Assembly (NCBI RefSeq): GCF_004331285.1 | Contig: NZ_SJOH01000005.1 | Span: 62,001-126,000, forward strand | From: Acinetobacter sp. ANC 3781 | GTDB taxonomy: Bacteria > Pseudomonadota > Gammaproteobacteria > Pseudomonadales > Moraxellaceae | Reading direction: 5' to 3' | Length of the DNA: 64,000 nucleotides | In this document: positions 21,148 through 31,752 of the stretch, in pieces | Layout: each line of letters begins with the position of its first letter | Numbering within the stretch: position 1 is the first letter of the stretch | Translations under genes and position numbers: made by a program | Notes under the pieces: generated by a model | What the model saw: the letters and a program-made list of their open reading frames with translations, nothing else | What the model was told of the DNA's origin: nothing | Databases searched by the model: none

Positions 21148-22050
21148 TTAAGTTAGCAATATCATTAGTACAGGAAACGTGACTGCAAAACATAGTGTTT
21201 GTAGACTAATAATACCTGCCATCAGTTGACTGTCCCCCTGAAAATAACGGGTTAAAATATAAGAAGCAGAGGCAGTAGGCAAAGCAAAAAAGACCACCAA
21301 TATAGTGGTTTCAAAATGATTTAAATTTAATGCATAACAAATCAAATAAGCCAAACATGGCATTAGCAATAAACGTCCCAAAGTATTCAACAAGAGTCTT
21401 GAATAATCATGTTTCAATTCTGCAAACTGTAAGGCAGCGCCTACAGAAATTAATCCCAATGGCAAACTCATACTGGCTAAAATCTTAAACAATTGTTCCA
21501 CACCAGAAAATAATGACAATTGCAGCAGATTAAAAACAATTCCAACCACACAGCCCAGGATCAAGGGGTTTTTTATCAAAGAAAGTAGAATTTGTGTCGT
21601 TTTTAAACCCTGCCCTTGGGAAAAAGCCAGCACTGAAATCACATTGACCAAAGGAATTGTCAACGCAATTATCATGGCAAACATTTGCATGCCCTGAGCG
21701 CCGAACAGCAATGAAATAATGGATAAACCCATATAGGTATTAAAACGAATATGACTTTGCACATACACGCCAAAACGCGCAATTGGGATATGAAATAAGG
21801 CCTTCACTATCCATAGCGTTAAAGTGCTCATAATGATGACAATAAATAGAGCTACTAGCATCTGAGCAAAGGTTGCAAGTTCCAGTTTTATATAAGCCAG
21901 ATTATTAAAAAGTAATACCGGAAATAAAATTAAATAATTCAGTTTTTCAGCGCCACGCCAAAATTCATCCGTTAAAAACTGCACCCTTTTAAAGGCATAA
22001 CCCATGGCAATTAAAATAATTAATGGAAACAAAGTCATTACCATATTCAT
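21148..22050 (-). CDS. AEC family transporter (auxin efflux carrier-like)
   Basis: Inner-membrane protein of 300 residues with about ten hydrophobic segments in two halves of five, as in the AEC/malonate transporter family. Characteristic pieces are FPLIILIAMGYAFKRV at the N-terminus, a central break after SLIKNPLILGCVVGI, and LPLGLISVGAALQF with the PTA/S-x-x-SYIL pattern near the end. Probably secondary export or uptake of organic anions or amino acids; the substrate cannot be told from sequence. Single-gene unit downstream of a shared terminator. Confidence 0.85.
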   Translation of the reverse strand: MNMVMTLFPLIILIAMGYAFKRVQFLTDEFWRGAEKLNYLILFPVLLFNNLAYIKLELATFAQMLVALFIVIIMSTLTLWIVKALFHIPIARFGVYVQSHIRFNTYMGLSIISLLFGAQGMQMFAMIIALTIPLVNVISVLAFSQGQGLKTTQILLSLIKNPLILGCVVGIVFNLLQLSLFSGVEQLFKILASMSLPLGLISVGAALQFAELKHDYSRLLLNTLGRLLLMPCLAYLICYALNLNHFETTILVVFFALPTASASYILTRYFQGDSQLMAGIISLQTLCFAVTFPVLMILLT

Positions 22051-22160
22051 TCTCTATTTTTCATCCCTAAATGTTATTTCCATTGCCTGACGTGAATAAT
22101 CTTTATCGCCATCATGATTATGCATGTAACTTTAAAATAAGTATTTTTAATGTCCAGAAA

Positions 22161-22182
22161 AAGGCCTGCATAAGCAGGCCTT
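22161..22182 (-). terminator. Terminator of ftsK
   Basis: AAGGCCTGC/GCAGGCCTT perfect 9-bp stem with 4-base loop, followed on the minus strand by TTTTTC. Confidence 0.85.
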
Positions 22183-22199
22183 GAACTCAGTATAGAAAT

Positions 22200-25100
22200 T
22201 TAGACTAAAATTTCACGTTTACCGTTGGCACCCATACTACTAACAATTCCATTTTCTTCCATCTGATCAATAATACGTGCAGCACGATTATAACCAAGGC
22301 TAAACTTACGCTGTAACGACGAGGTTGAAGCCTTGCGTGTTTCCAGAACAAAGGACACACACTGGTCATATAAGGCATCTCGATCCGAACCACCATCACC
22401 ATCTTCAAAACCACGTGAAGTTGGTTCTTCATCATAAGGCGTCAGAATTTCATCAACATAATTCGGAGCAGCACGTTCACGCCATGCATCACAAATATTG
22501 TTTACTTCATCATCGGAAATAAAAGCTCCATGAACACGTTCAGGCTCAATTTTACCCGGTCCTAGGAACAGCATGTCACCATGACCTAATAGGTCCTCTG
22601 CACCACCCGCATCCAAAATAGTCCGTGAGTCAATCTTACTGTTTACCCGTAAAGCCACACGAGTTGGAATATTGGCTTTAATCAACCCGGTAATCACATC
22701 CACCGATGGACGCTGAGTTGCAAGTAACAAGTGAATACCAGCTGCACGAGATTTTTGCGCCAAACGAGTAATCATCTCTTCAGCTTTTTTACCTACCTGC
22801 ATAATCATGTCGGCAAATTCGTCGGCAACAATCACAATGGATGGCAACGGCGTTAAACGTGGTGCACGCTCTCCTACAACTGAGTCGCTCGCTTTCCAAG
22901 TCGGATCAATTAAGTCTTCACCATTGGCAATCGCTTCATCGACCTTGCGGTTGTAGTCACTGAGTTTACGAATCTTCAAGTAAGACATCAGCTTGTAGCG
23001 ACGTTCCATTTCATTGACACACCAGTTTAATGCATTGACGGCATCTTTCATGTCAGTCACGACTGGCGTAAGTAAATGTGGAATATCGTTATAGTTGGCA
23101 AGTTCCAGCTGTTTCGGGTCAATCAAAATTAAACGTAACTGGTCAGGCGTATATTTTAACAGCATCGATAAAATCATCGAGTTCACTGCCACCGATTTAC
23201 CTGAACCGGTTGTCCCTGCGACCAGCATATGCGGTGCTTTACCTAAGTCAGCAATGACCGGATTACCCGAAATATCTTTACCCATCGCCATCGAAAGAAT
23301 GCTATTGGGGTCGGTAAAAGCAGGAATGGTCAGCAACTCAATCAGACGCACCATTTCACGGGCACTATTCGGTACTTCAATTCCGATATATGGTTTACCC
23401 GGAATCACTTCAACCACACGAACCGAGGCCATTGACATAGAACGTGCAAGATCGCGGGAAATATTGGTGACTTTAGACGCCTTCACCCCTGGTGCCAAAT
23501 CCAGCTCAAAACGCGTTACCACAGGCCCGGGTTGTGCTTCAACCACTTTGGCTTTGACATTAAACTCTTGCAGTTTAATCTCTAAAAGTTCAGATAAACG
23601 TGCTAACTGTTCAGCAGTAAAGTTCACTTTTTTATTTGGATCAACTTTATCCAGTAAATCCAGTCCCGGTAATGGGGACAAATCTTTACGACGTGCCGCA
23701 ACCTGCATCGCAAGTGACATCGGACGACCTGAGGCATCGGTTAATGGTGCATCAAAATCGAACTCATCTTCCTCGACGGGTTTACCTGCCGTTTCCTGCC
23801 ACACTTCACGGAACACATCTTTATTTGATGAAATTAAAGCTTTTTCATCCTCCGAAATAACCGGCTGCTGAATCTGGGTCTTTATTTGGCTGCTTATAAA
23901 GGCTGAAGATTGTGCATAACTACTGGTACTACGTACTGGAGCAGGTTTTTCTTCAATATCATCAATCAGCAAATCATCAAACAATAGATCATCAAGTCCA
24001 TCAAACTCATTATCTAAGGCTATATTCTTAGGTGTAGGATGGTTCGAAGATGAAGCTGCTAGAGTAGGTGCAATTACAATCTTTTCTTCAACACTGGAGA
24101 GCAAAGATTCACTGTCTACATGATTAAATGGGGTATGCACATCCGTCGCTGTTTTTCCATTGGGAACAGCGGCAAGTAATTCATCAAAAATTTCATCATC
24201 ATCCCAGTCCAAATTCTGTTTAGACTGTGGTGTAGCGATTGATGCAGGCTGCTCATGTACAAATGTCTTAAAATGTTCATTTGGTGTATGCAGATCAGAT
24301 TCTTCTGCAGCTTTTAACAAGGCATCAATATCTTGTTTATGTTTTTGATTTTCATCCGAGTTTAATGCACGCCAAACTTCACCGGTTGCCACCACACGTC
24401 GAGTATTTTCTTCTAGGCGATGTGCTTTTTCCAAGACTTGTGCGAATTCTGCTTCATCTTCAGCATCAATGAGTTGCTGTTGTGCATATTGTTCTTTTTC
24501 TACCATATCGTTAAACAAGCGTTCCGCAGCCTGATCTCGCACCAGAGATGAGGTCTCTGGAATTTCACGATGTTCTGGAGCAGATGTTAAAGTTTCTGTG
24601 GCTATTTTTTGTTTGACACTGGCCACTGATTTTTTGATTTCAGGTGCCGTACGATCAAATGCAGACTCGCTTTCCGGAACATTTTTATAGAATAAGTCTT
24701 GTAAATAAGCAGGAGTCGCTTTAAGCGTAACCCATGTTTTATTCCACTTCACTCCAAATGCCAAGGTAAATAGCACCACCCAAAACACCACTAGAAATAA
24801 GGTCGCACCATAAATCGTTAAAATTTGAGACAGACTTTGCCCCAATTCATAACCAATAATACCGCCAGATGCATTGTCTAGGGTATCTGCCGGAACTTGC
24901 CAAAATAAATACAGTAAACTTGCTGTCGCCAGTAAAATAAAGAACTGTGCAGCATAACGGAAAGGCTTATTCAAAAAGCTATACGGCCACCAGACCTGAA
25001 TTGCCTCGACAAATAGAAAGATTGGAATGAGTAAACTTGCCCAGCCCAAGAAACCGAACAGTAAATCTGCAATCCAGGCACCTGCCACACCGCTGGCATT

Positions 25101-25250
25101 CGATACCTGCTGTGTATCACTGGAAATATGCATCCAGCCTGGATCAAAAGGCGTATAAGTCACTGTTGCAAGGAATAAATAAATTCCAAAAGAGACTAAA
25201 AATAATGTCATTATTAAGCGCTGTGCGTAAGCACTCGACACCGCAGTCAT
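22200..25250 (-). CDS. ftsK: DNA translocase FtsK
   Basis: Septum-anchored double-strand DNA pump that clears the terminus and activates XerCD. Four transmembrane segments lie in the first 180 residues, followed by an acidic low-complexity linker (about 200-520), the alpha/beta motor with Walker A AGTTGSGKS and Walker B IVIVADEFADMI, and a C-terminal gamma winged helix (about 70 residues, RKFSLGYNRAARIIDQME) that reads KOPS. 1016 residues from the ATG at 25250, preceded by AGGA at 7 bases; in-frame ATGs at 25280 and 25316 lack a clear ribosome site. Confidence 0.95.
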   Translation of the reverse strand: MTAVSSAYAQRLIMTLFLVSFGIYLFLATVTYTPFDPGWMHISSDTQQVSNASGVAGAWIADLLFGFLGWASLLIPIFLFVEAIQVWWPYSFLNKPFRYAAQFFILLATASLLYLFWQVPADTLDNASGGIIGYELGQSLSQILTIYGATLFLVVFWVVLFTLAFGVKWNKTWVTLKATPAYLQDLFYKNVPESESAFDRTAPEIKKSVASVKQKIATETLTSAPEHREIPETSSLVRDQAAERLFNDMVEKEQYAQQQLIDAEDEAEFAQVLEKAHRLEENTRRVVATGEVWRALNSDENQKHKQDIDALLKAAEESDLHTPNEHFKTFVHEQPASIATPQSKQNLDWDDDEIFDELLAAVPNGKTATDVHTPFNHVDSESLLSSVEEKIVIAPTLAASSSNHPTPKNIALDNEFDGLDDLLFDDLLIDDIEEKPAPVRSTSSYAQSSAFISSQIKTQIQQPVISEDEKALISSNKDVFREVWQETAGKPVEEDEFDFDAPLTDASGRPMSLAMQVAARRKDLSPLPGLDLLDKVDPNKKVNFTAEQLARLSELLEIKLQEFNVKAKVVEAQPGPVVTRFELDLAPGVKASKVTNISRDLARSMSMASVRVVEVIPGKPYIGIEVPNSAREMVRLIELLTIPAFTDPNSILSMAMGKDISGNPVIADLGKAPHMLVAGTTGSGKSVAVNSMILSMLLKYTPDQLRLILIDPKQLELANYNDIPHLLTPVVTDMKDAVNALNWCVNEMERRYKLMSYLKIRKLSDYNRKVDEAIANGEDLIDPTWKASDSVVGERAPRLTPLPSIVIVADEFADMIMQVGKKAEEMITRLAQKSRAAGIHLLLATQRPSVDVITGLIKANIPTRVALRVNSKIDSRTILDAGGAEDLLGHGDMLFLGPGKIEPERVHGAFISDDEVNNICDAWRERAAPNYVDEILTPYDEEPTSRGFEDGDGGSDRDALYDQCVSFVLETRKASTSSLQRKFSLGYNRAARIIDQMEENGIVSSMGANGKREILV

Positions 25251-25500
25251 ATACTGTCCTGTAACCAATTTTTCATTCATGTTTTTGTAAGAAACTAAGA
25301 CAAAATAGTTTCGCAATTAAACTCGATATTATGCACCTGTTCCAAGGAAAAAGATGCAATATTATGTATAGGCTGTGGATGCCTATACTATCAATGCAGT
25401 ATCTAGCACCGCATGGTTATTGTATATAGCTCAAATCGATTTCAATGATCAATAATATCGACATCGAACGCACACAACTGTTATCGAGTTTCACGTATAA

Positions 25501-26493
<993 letters not shown>

Positions 26494-26520
26494 TTTAAAC
26501 AAATCAATTCAACTCAATAA

Positions 26521-26548
26521 AAACCGTCCTTCACTGGGCGGTTTTTTG
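26521..26548 (+). terminator. Terminator of trxB
   Basis: AAACCGTCC/GGGCGGTTT stem (one G-T pair), 6-base loop, then a T tract. Confidence 0.85.
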
Positions 26549-26606
26549 TATGATAAAAATCACAACCGCTTATTGCGAGTTTTTCTTTTCGTTCAGGCTG
26601 AATCCC

Positions 26607-27338
26607 ATGCATCCATTAGCACCCTCAGAATTTATTTTTCCCGATCCCATCGAAGCTGATCCCGATGATCAGGGGTTAATTTGCATCGGTGCCGACCTCT
26701 CCCCTGCTACGCTTTTTGAAGCTTATACTCACGGTCTGTTTCCATGGTTTAGTGAGGGCGAGCCTATTTGCTGGTGGAGCCCTGAACCACGTTGCATTAT
26801 CCGTCCGCTAGATTATCATCCTAGCAAGTCCTTAATTCGCAATATGAAAAAGTTTGATTATAAAATTACAATTAATCAAGCGTTTGAACACGTCATTCGT
26901 TCCTGCTCCCTACCACGCAATTATGCGGAAGATACCTGGATTTCTGAAGAGATTATTGATGGATACTGCCAATTATTTGATGCAGGCTATGGGTATAGTA
27001 TTGAGGTTTGGGATGAAAGCAAAGTGGTGGGTGGTTTGTATGGCGTGACCATTGGACGTGGCTGTTTTGGTGAATCAATGTTTAGCACCCAAACCGATGT
27101 TTCTAAAATGGCTTTTTATACTTTAATGCTCATTGGTCAGGAAAATCATCTGCCTTGGATTGACTGCCAACTGGTCAATGACCACCTTTTAAGCTTGGGT
27201 GCTTGCACACTTTCTCGCCAAGCGTATCTTAATTCGTTACAAGATGTTGTTAAACAGCCCTCTATAGATTGGAAAAAATATCAAGAGGGTGTATTTTCAA
27301 GTAAAACAATAGCGCAACACGCACAATTAATTGAATGA
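26607..27338 (+). CDS. aat: Leucyl/phenylalanyl-tRNA-protein transferase
   Basis: Adds Leu or Phe to N-terminal Arg/Lys, marking proteins for ClpS-ClpAP (N-degron pathway). 243 residues: [47 protein letters not shown] and [19 protein letters not shown] are all family landmarks. The frame is open from 26550, but the ATG at 26607 (Met-His-Pro-Leu) matches the family N-terminus. bpt starts 21 bases after the stop, so both N-degron enzymes form one operon. Confidence 0.96.
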   Translation: MHPLAPSEFIFPDPIEADPDDQGLICIGADLSPATLFEAYTHGLFPWFSEGEPICWWSPEPRCIIRPLDYHPSKSLIRNMKKFDYKITINQAFEHVIRSCSLPRNYAEDTWISEEIIDGYCQLFDAGYGYSIEVWDESKVVGGLYGVTIGRGCFGESMFSTQTDVSKMAFYTLMLIGQENHLPWIDCQLVNDHLLSLGACTLSRQAYLNSLQDVVKQPSIDWKKYQEGVFSSKTIAQHAQLIE

Positions 27339-27359
27339 AAATAACAGAGGGATCTTGCT

Positions 27360-28175
27360 ATGAATTCGTATCACCCAAAGTCCCTATTGAATGATTTGCA
27401 GTATTATATTACCCCACCGCATAGCTGTAGTTACCTGGAAAATAAATCAGCGCGGATGGTCTTTTTAGATCCTGCACATCGCATTGACGTGGTCAGTCTA
27501 TCTGAACTTTCTCGTGTCGGTTTTCGTCGTAGTGGCGATTTTGTTTATCGTCCTGAATGTCACTTATGCCGTCAATGCTTGTCTAGTCGAGTACCTGTTG
27601 CTGATTTTCACATGAACAGTACGCAAAAAAAAGCCTGGAAACGCAATCAAGACCTAAGCATCAAAATTACGCGTACTGCGGATGCATCTGATCTTCATTA
27701 TACCTTGTATGAACGCTATATCAATGAGCGTCATGCCGATGGCGATATGTTCCCACCCAGCCTAGATCAATTCGAAAAATTTTTAGTGCATAGCTGCACG
27801 GACAGTTTTTTTCTCGAATTCTGGAAAGATGACAAACTTATTTGCGTATCAAGTTGTGATCCTTTAGATGATGGAGTTTCTGCGGTTTATACTTTTTTCG
27901 ATCCTGATGAGAGTCGACGTTCACTTGGCGTATTTGCAGTACTTAAACAAATTGAACATGCACGAGCTTTAAATTTGCCTTATGTGTATTTAGGTTATTG
28001 GGTGCCGCATTCCAATAAAATGAATTACAAATCTCAATATGTACCTTTGGAGCTACTGATTGATGGACAATGGCGCCGATTAAACCGTTTGCTCAATCAA
28101 GAAGAAATTCAACAATTGGGAAACTCGCTCATGACGACATTACCCTCTGGATGGAATAACCCAATTATCAAATAG
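27360..28175 (+). CDS. bpt: Aspartate/glutamate leucyltransferase (bacterial ATE1 type)
   Basis: Transfers Leu from Leu-tRNA to N-terminal Asp or Glu, the second bacterial branch of the N-degron pathway. 271 residues. N-terminal CSYLENKSARMVF, RVGFRRSGDFVYRP, the cysteine pair CHLCRQC, KAWKRNQDL and the C-terminal DPDESRRSLGVFAVLKQI and YLGYWVPHSNKMNYK patterns are typical. A GAGGGATC ribosome site precedes the ATG. Coupled to aat; convergent with rimI, only 6 bases apart, with no terminator visible between. Confidence 0.95.
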   Translation: MNSYHPKSLLNDLQYYITPPHSCSYLENKSARMVFLDPAHRIDVVSLSELSRVGFRRSGDFVYRPECHLCRQCLSSRVPVADFHMNSTQKKAWKRNQDLSIKITRTADASDLHYTLYERYINERHADGDMFPPSLDQFEKFLVHSCTDSFFLEFWKDDKLICVSSCDPLDDGVSAVYTFFDPDESRRSLGVFAVLKQIEHARALNLPYVYLGYWVPHSNKMNYKSQYVPLELLIDGQWRRLNRLLNQEEIQQLGNSLMTTLPSGWNNPIIK

Positions 28176-28181
28176 TATTAG

Positions 28182-28640
28182 TTATTTAAAAAGCTGTGAA
28201 AAATCATCACTGCATGATTTCACCATAATAATGGCATGCTCGCGTGAGCCATCAGGATTGGGATAATAATTTCTACGTAAATCAATCTGATGAAAGCCGG
28301 CTTTTTCATACAGTGCAACCGCAGTTTGATTACTTTCTCGCACTTCTAAAAAAATTTGTAGCGGATTATTTTTCAATTGGGCAATTGAAGCTTCAAGCAA
28401 TTGATAACCTAATCCCTTGCCCTGCTGACTCGGATGAATAGCCATCAGTAAAAGATTGGCTTCATCCAAAACAGGTTGCAAGATACAAAAACCGACCACC
28501 TGTCCTTGATGCTCAATCACGGTACTAATATAAGAATCAATGGATTCTTCAAACTGTTTTGCCGTCCATGGATGGCTTTGTACCAATTGCTCAATTTGCG
28601 TGATGCGACTTACATCCGCTTTTTGCATTAAACGAATCAT
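28182..28640 (-). CDS. rimI: Ribosomal protein S18 alanine N-acetyltransferase
   Basis: GNAT acetyltransferase that modifies the N-terminal alanine of ribosomal protein S18. 152 residues: IRLMQKADVSRITQIEQLV, the typical SHPWTAKQFEESI (RimI signature region), acetyl-CoA loop PSQQGKGLGYQLLEA and FLEVRESNQTAVALYEKAGF with the Asn/Tyr used by the family. The neighbouring gene in many genomes is tsaB; here it stands alone. Confidence for RimI over another GNAT is good because of the SxPW and EVRxSN motifs. Confidence 0.92.
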   Translation of the reverse strand: MIRLMQKADVSRITQIEQLVQSHPWTAKQFEESIDSYISTVIEHQGQVVGFCILQPVLDEANLLLMAIHPSQQGKGLGYQLLEASIAQLKNNPLQIFLEVRESNQTAVALYEKAGFHQIDLRRNYYPNPDGSREHAIIMVKSCSDDFSQLFK

Positions 28641-28742
28641 CTTCGTTCATCTTTTAAATACCAGAAGTTTCGCATTATAGAAACTTTGCATAAAAAATCG
28701 AGAAAAAAGGGCAATATTTATTGCCCCAAGAGTTAATACTGC

Positions 28743-29624
28743 TTAAAAACCTAATTTAACTTTCCAAGTGTCTAGCAAACTGACAGTATCCAAATCATTC
28801 GGATGAAAACCTGGTTTAAAATAAGCCAGCATTTCCTTACCCATGCCGGCAATAATGCCTGTAGAGGGTTTATAGGCATAAGCATAAATTTCTTTTAATG
28901 ATTTAAGATTTAGCTGTTTATCCTCTTTTAATAAGCGTGCAAGAAAATAAGATTGAGTGATAAAAAGAATTACCATTGCTAAGCTTAAAGAGCTGGTACG
29001 TAATATATAGGCTTTAAGACCTCGACCAAACACGCCCTCAAAAACATCGTAGGCTACCGCTTTATGCTCATTTTCTTCAATTGCATGCCACGCCCACATG
29101 GTTGCCATCGTCTGGTCCGTCATCAGCTCTTGAATATGCGGATTACGCAGCAATTCAGACGCAATAGTGGCGGTGAAATGCTCAAGTGCGGTAGTTGCAG
29201 TTAAATCAATCATTTCCTGCGTAATACCTAAAGGTTTTGCCATTTTTACGAATATTCTACGGAAAGTTTGAATCACACTATCTGTTTTTGATTCTAAAGC
29301 AGCAATATCATGCCCATATTTTTGTGCTGAAGCATTAAAACCGACATGCTCATGGGTATGCATGGCTTCTTGACCAATAAATGCACTGATTTCTTTTTGT
29401 AAGTGCTGATTATCTTTAATAGCAGGATGGTGGCGAACAGCTCGAACACTATCAATAAAAAATTTTTCACCTGCCGGAAATAATGCAGACAATGCCGTCA
29501 TAAAATGGGTAAGACCTGGCGAGCCATTCATCCAGTATTCTGGCACATTATTAAAATCGAAATTCATTCGACGTACAGGAAAGCTTGCACCTGCACGATT
29601 GGTAATATTGACCTTTGCATTCAT
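28743..29624 (-). CDS. Metal-dependent hydrolase, PF10118-like
   Basis: 293-residue protein resembling the family called predicted metal-dependent hydrolase (PF10118). Visible candidate metal ligands are in FPAGEKFF, GQEAMHTHEHVGFN, ATTALEHFTA and HAIEENEHKAVAYDVFE, i.e. repeated E-x-x-H patterns on helices, which also recall ferritin-like di-iron folds. A hydrophobic segment lies near residues 210-230. The true reaction is unknown. Single gene, with an AT-rich upstream region of about 270 bases and no operon partner. Confidence 0.8.
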   Translation of the reverse strand: MNAKVNITNRAGASFPVRRMNFDFNNVPEYWMNGSPGLTHFMTALSALFPAGEKFFIDSVRAVRHHPAIKDNQHLQKEISAFIGQEAMHTHEHVGFNASAQKYGHDIAALESKTDSVIQTFRRIFVKMAKPLGITQEMIDLTATTALEHFTATIASELLRNPHIQELMTDQTMATMWAWHAIEENEHKAVAYDVFEGVFGRGLKAYILRTSSLSLAMVILFITQSYFLARLLKEDKQLNLKSLKEIYAYAYKPSTGIIAGMGKEMLAYFKPGFHPNDLDTVSLLDTWKVKLGF

Positions 29625-29762
29625 GACTTTTACTCCTATCTAGCAAAATAATATTGCTCAATTCACTTATGTTTGTTTTTCTTAATTCCTATATTACGTA
29701 TTTAAAAATTTGCTATAAGTGCAGATAAGGTCAGGAAAATATCAGTTAAGGACATGAAGAGA

Positions 29763-29781
29763 AATAAAGTGCTACTTTATT
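29763..29781. repeat. Short palindrome resembling the 20.6-kb hairpin family
   Basis: AATAAAG-TGCTA-CTTTATT, a 7-bp stem whose core AAAGTGCTACTTT differs by one base from the AAAGTACTACTTT hairpin of the element at 20546. It lies alone in the gap before the tuf terminator. Confidence 0.4.
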
Positions 29782-29854
29782 TTGACGCAAGGGAAAAAAT
29801 GATAAGTGAAATTATTTTTGACTTAAAAACCCAAGTAAAGAAATGTTAGCCATA

Positions 29855-29884
29855 AAAAAGCGCCCCCAAAGGAGCGCTTTTTAT
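29855..29884 (-). terminator. Terminator of the tRNA-tuf operon
   Basis: AAAAAGCGC/GCGCTTTTT stem with a short loop, 15 bases after the tuf stop. Confidence 0.85.
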
Positions 29885-29898
29885 ACAATCAATACTGA

Positions 29899-31089
29899 TT
29901 ATAGAGTTACTTTAGCAACTACACCAGCACCCACTGTACGACCACCTTCACGGATCGCAAAACGTAGACCTGGGTCCATTGCGATTGGGTGGATCAATTC
30001 TACTGACATTTCAACGTTGTCACCAGGCATTACCATTTCCACGCCTTCTTGTAATTGGATTGCGCCAGTTACGTCAGTTGTACGGAAATAGAATTGTGGA
30101 CGGTAACCGTTAAGGAATGGAGTATGACGGCCACCCTCTTCTTTAGAAAGTACGTATACTTCTGCGTCGAATTTAGTATGCGGTTTGATTGTACCTGGTT
30201 TAGCAAGTACTTGACCACGTTGAACGTCTTCACGTTTAGTACCACGTAGAAGAACACCACAGTTCTCGCCAGCACGACCTTCGTCAAGCAATTTACGGAA
30301 CATTTCTACGCCAGTTACAGTCGTTACAACTGTATCTTTAATACCAACGATTTCAACTGATTCGCCAACTTTAACGATACCAGATTCAACACGGCCTGTT
30401 ACTACAGTACCACGACCTGAAATTGAGAATACGTCTTCGATTGGCATCAAGAATGCTTTGTCGATTGCGCGTTCTGGTTCAGGAATGTAAGAATCAAGCG
30501 CAGCAACCAATTCGATTACAGCAGATTCGCCATACGGACCTTCATTACCATTCAATGCTTGAAGCGCTGAACCACGGATGATTGGAGTGTCATCACCTGG
30601 GAAGTCATAAGTAGAAAGAAGTTCACGAACTTCCATTTCTACCAATTCAAGTAATTCTTCATCATCAACAAGGTCACACTTGTTAAGGAATACAAGAATG
30701 TAAGGTACACCAACCTGACGAGAAAGAAGGATGTGTTCACGAGTCTGTGGCATAGGACCATCAGTCGCAGCACATACAAGGATCGCGCCGTCCATTTGAG
30801 CAGCACCAGTGATCATGTTTTTAACATAATCGGCGTGACCTGGACAGTCTACGTGAGCGTAGTGACGAGTTGGAGAATCGTATTCTACGTGTGAAGTATT
30901 AATGGTAATACCACGCGCTTTTTCTTCTGGTGCAGAGTCAATTGCTGCGTAATCTTTAGCTTCACCGCCGTAAGTTTTTGCACAAATCGTTGCAATTGCA
31001 GCAGTTAAAGTTGTTTTACCATGGTCGACGTGACCAATTGTACCCACGTTTACGTGTGGCTTATTACGTTCAAACTTAGCCTTAGCCAT
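29899..31089 (-). CDS. tuf: Translation elongation factor Tu
   Basis: GTPase that brings aminoacyl-tRNA to the ribosome. 396 residues. G1 GHVDHGKT, G2 [13 protein letters not shown]3 DCPGHADY, G4 NKCD and G5 GSAL are all present; domains 2 and 3 follow. The ATG at 31089 (Met-Ala-Lys) has GAGGAAG upstream at proper distance, whereas the ATG at 31095 is too close to it. It is the last gene of a Thr-Tyr-Gly-Thr tRNA operon, as E. coli tufB. A second copy, tufA, is usual elsewhere in the chromosome. Confidence 0.98.
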   Translation of the reverse strand: MAKAKFERNKPHVNVGTIGHVDHGKTTLTAAIATICAKTYGGEAKDYAAIDSAPEEKARGITINTSHVEYDSPTRHYAHVDCPGHADYVKNMITGAAQMDGAILVCAATDGPMPQTREHILLSRQVGVPYILVFLNKCDLVDDEELLELVEMEVRELLSTYDFPGDDTPIIRGSALQALNGNEGPYGESAVIELVAALDSYIPEPERAIDKAFLMPIEDVFSISGRGTVVTGRVESGIVKVGESVEIVGIKDTVVTTVTGVEMFRKLLDEGRAGENCGVLLRGTKREDVQRGQVLAKPGTIKPHTKFDAEVYVLSKEEGGRHTPFLNGYRPQFYFRTTDVTGAIQLQEGVEMVMPGDNVEMSVELIHPIAMDPGLRFAIREGGRTVGAGVVAKVTL

Positions 31090-31238
31090 GATCATCTTCC
31101 TCGTTTACGTCGAACACGGTCTTAAACAACTCAGCTTCGACAGGTCACCTAAAAAACTAAACACCCAATACTTGAAAAGCAGACTAATAAGCCTGCTTTC
31201 TTTTAAAACTTTGTGAACAAGTCACTAAACTGTATATC

Positions 31239-31313
<75 letters not shown>

Positions 31314-31327
31314 AATAAAATCTTCGA

Positions 31328-31403
31328 TGGAGCGGGAGACGAGGGTCGAACTCGCGACATGCAGCTTGGAAGGCTGCCGCTCTACCAACTGAGCTACTCC
31401 CGC
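31328..31403 (-). tRNA. glyT: tRNA-Gly (anticodon TCC)
   Basis: 76-base cloverleaf with acceptor GCGGGAG/CTCCCGC, anticodon loop CTTCCAA and encoded CCA. Confidence 0.97.
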
Positions 31404-31440
31404 ATATTGGTACAACTACACTGTATCGAATTTCTTAAAT

Positions 31441-31524
31441 TGGTGGTGAGGGAAGGATTCGAACCTTCGAAACTTTCGTAGCGGAGTTACAGTCCGCCCC
31501 CTTTGACCGCTCGGGAACCTCACC
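31441..31524 (-). tRNA. tyrU: tRNA-Tyr (anticodon GTA)
   Basis: 84-base cloverleaf with a long variable arm, acceptor GGTGAGG/CCTCACC, anticodon GTA and encoded CCA. Confidence 0.97.
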
Positions 31525-31578
31525 ACATACACTTATTTCAGTGTCATCCTTCAACTTAACTATTCAAACACTCTAAGA

Positions 31579-31654
<76 letters not shown>

Positions 31655-31695
31655 GTTTCTTAGTGTTTCGTACGTTTCGTATCGGAACGGTGTGC

Positions 31696-31723
31696 AGTTT
31701 AGCAAAACTCTGAATCCTTGCAA
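31696..31723 (-). promoter_or_regulatory. Predicted promoter of tRNA-tuf operon
   Basis: Minus-strand TTGCAA, 16 bases, TAAACT, followed by a GC-rich discriminator GCACACCG. The spacing and discriminator fit a growth-rate/stringently controlled sigma-70 promoter about 40 bases before the first tRNA. Confidence 0.6.
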
Positions 31724-31752
31724 GTGTTTTTTTAAAAAAAAACTCCAAAAAC

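Noticed and set aside
23095..23871. 258-residue plus-strand frame inside ftsK
   Set aside because: Antisense shadow of the strongly conserved FtsK motor; Ser-rich composition mirrors the codons of the real gene.
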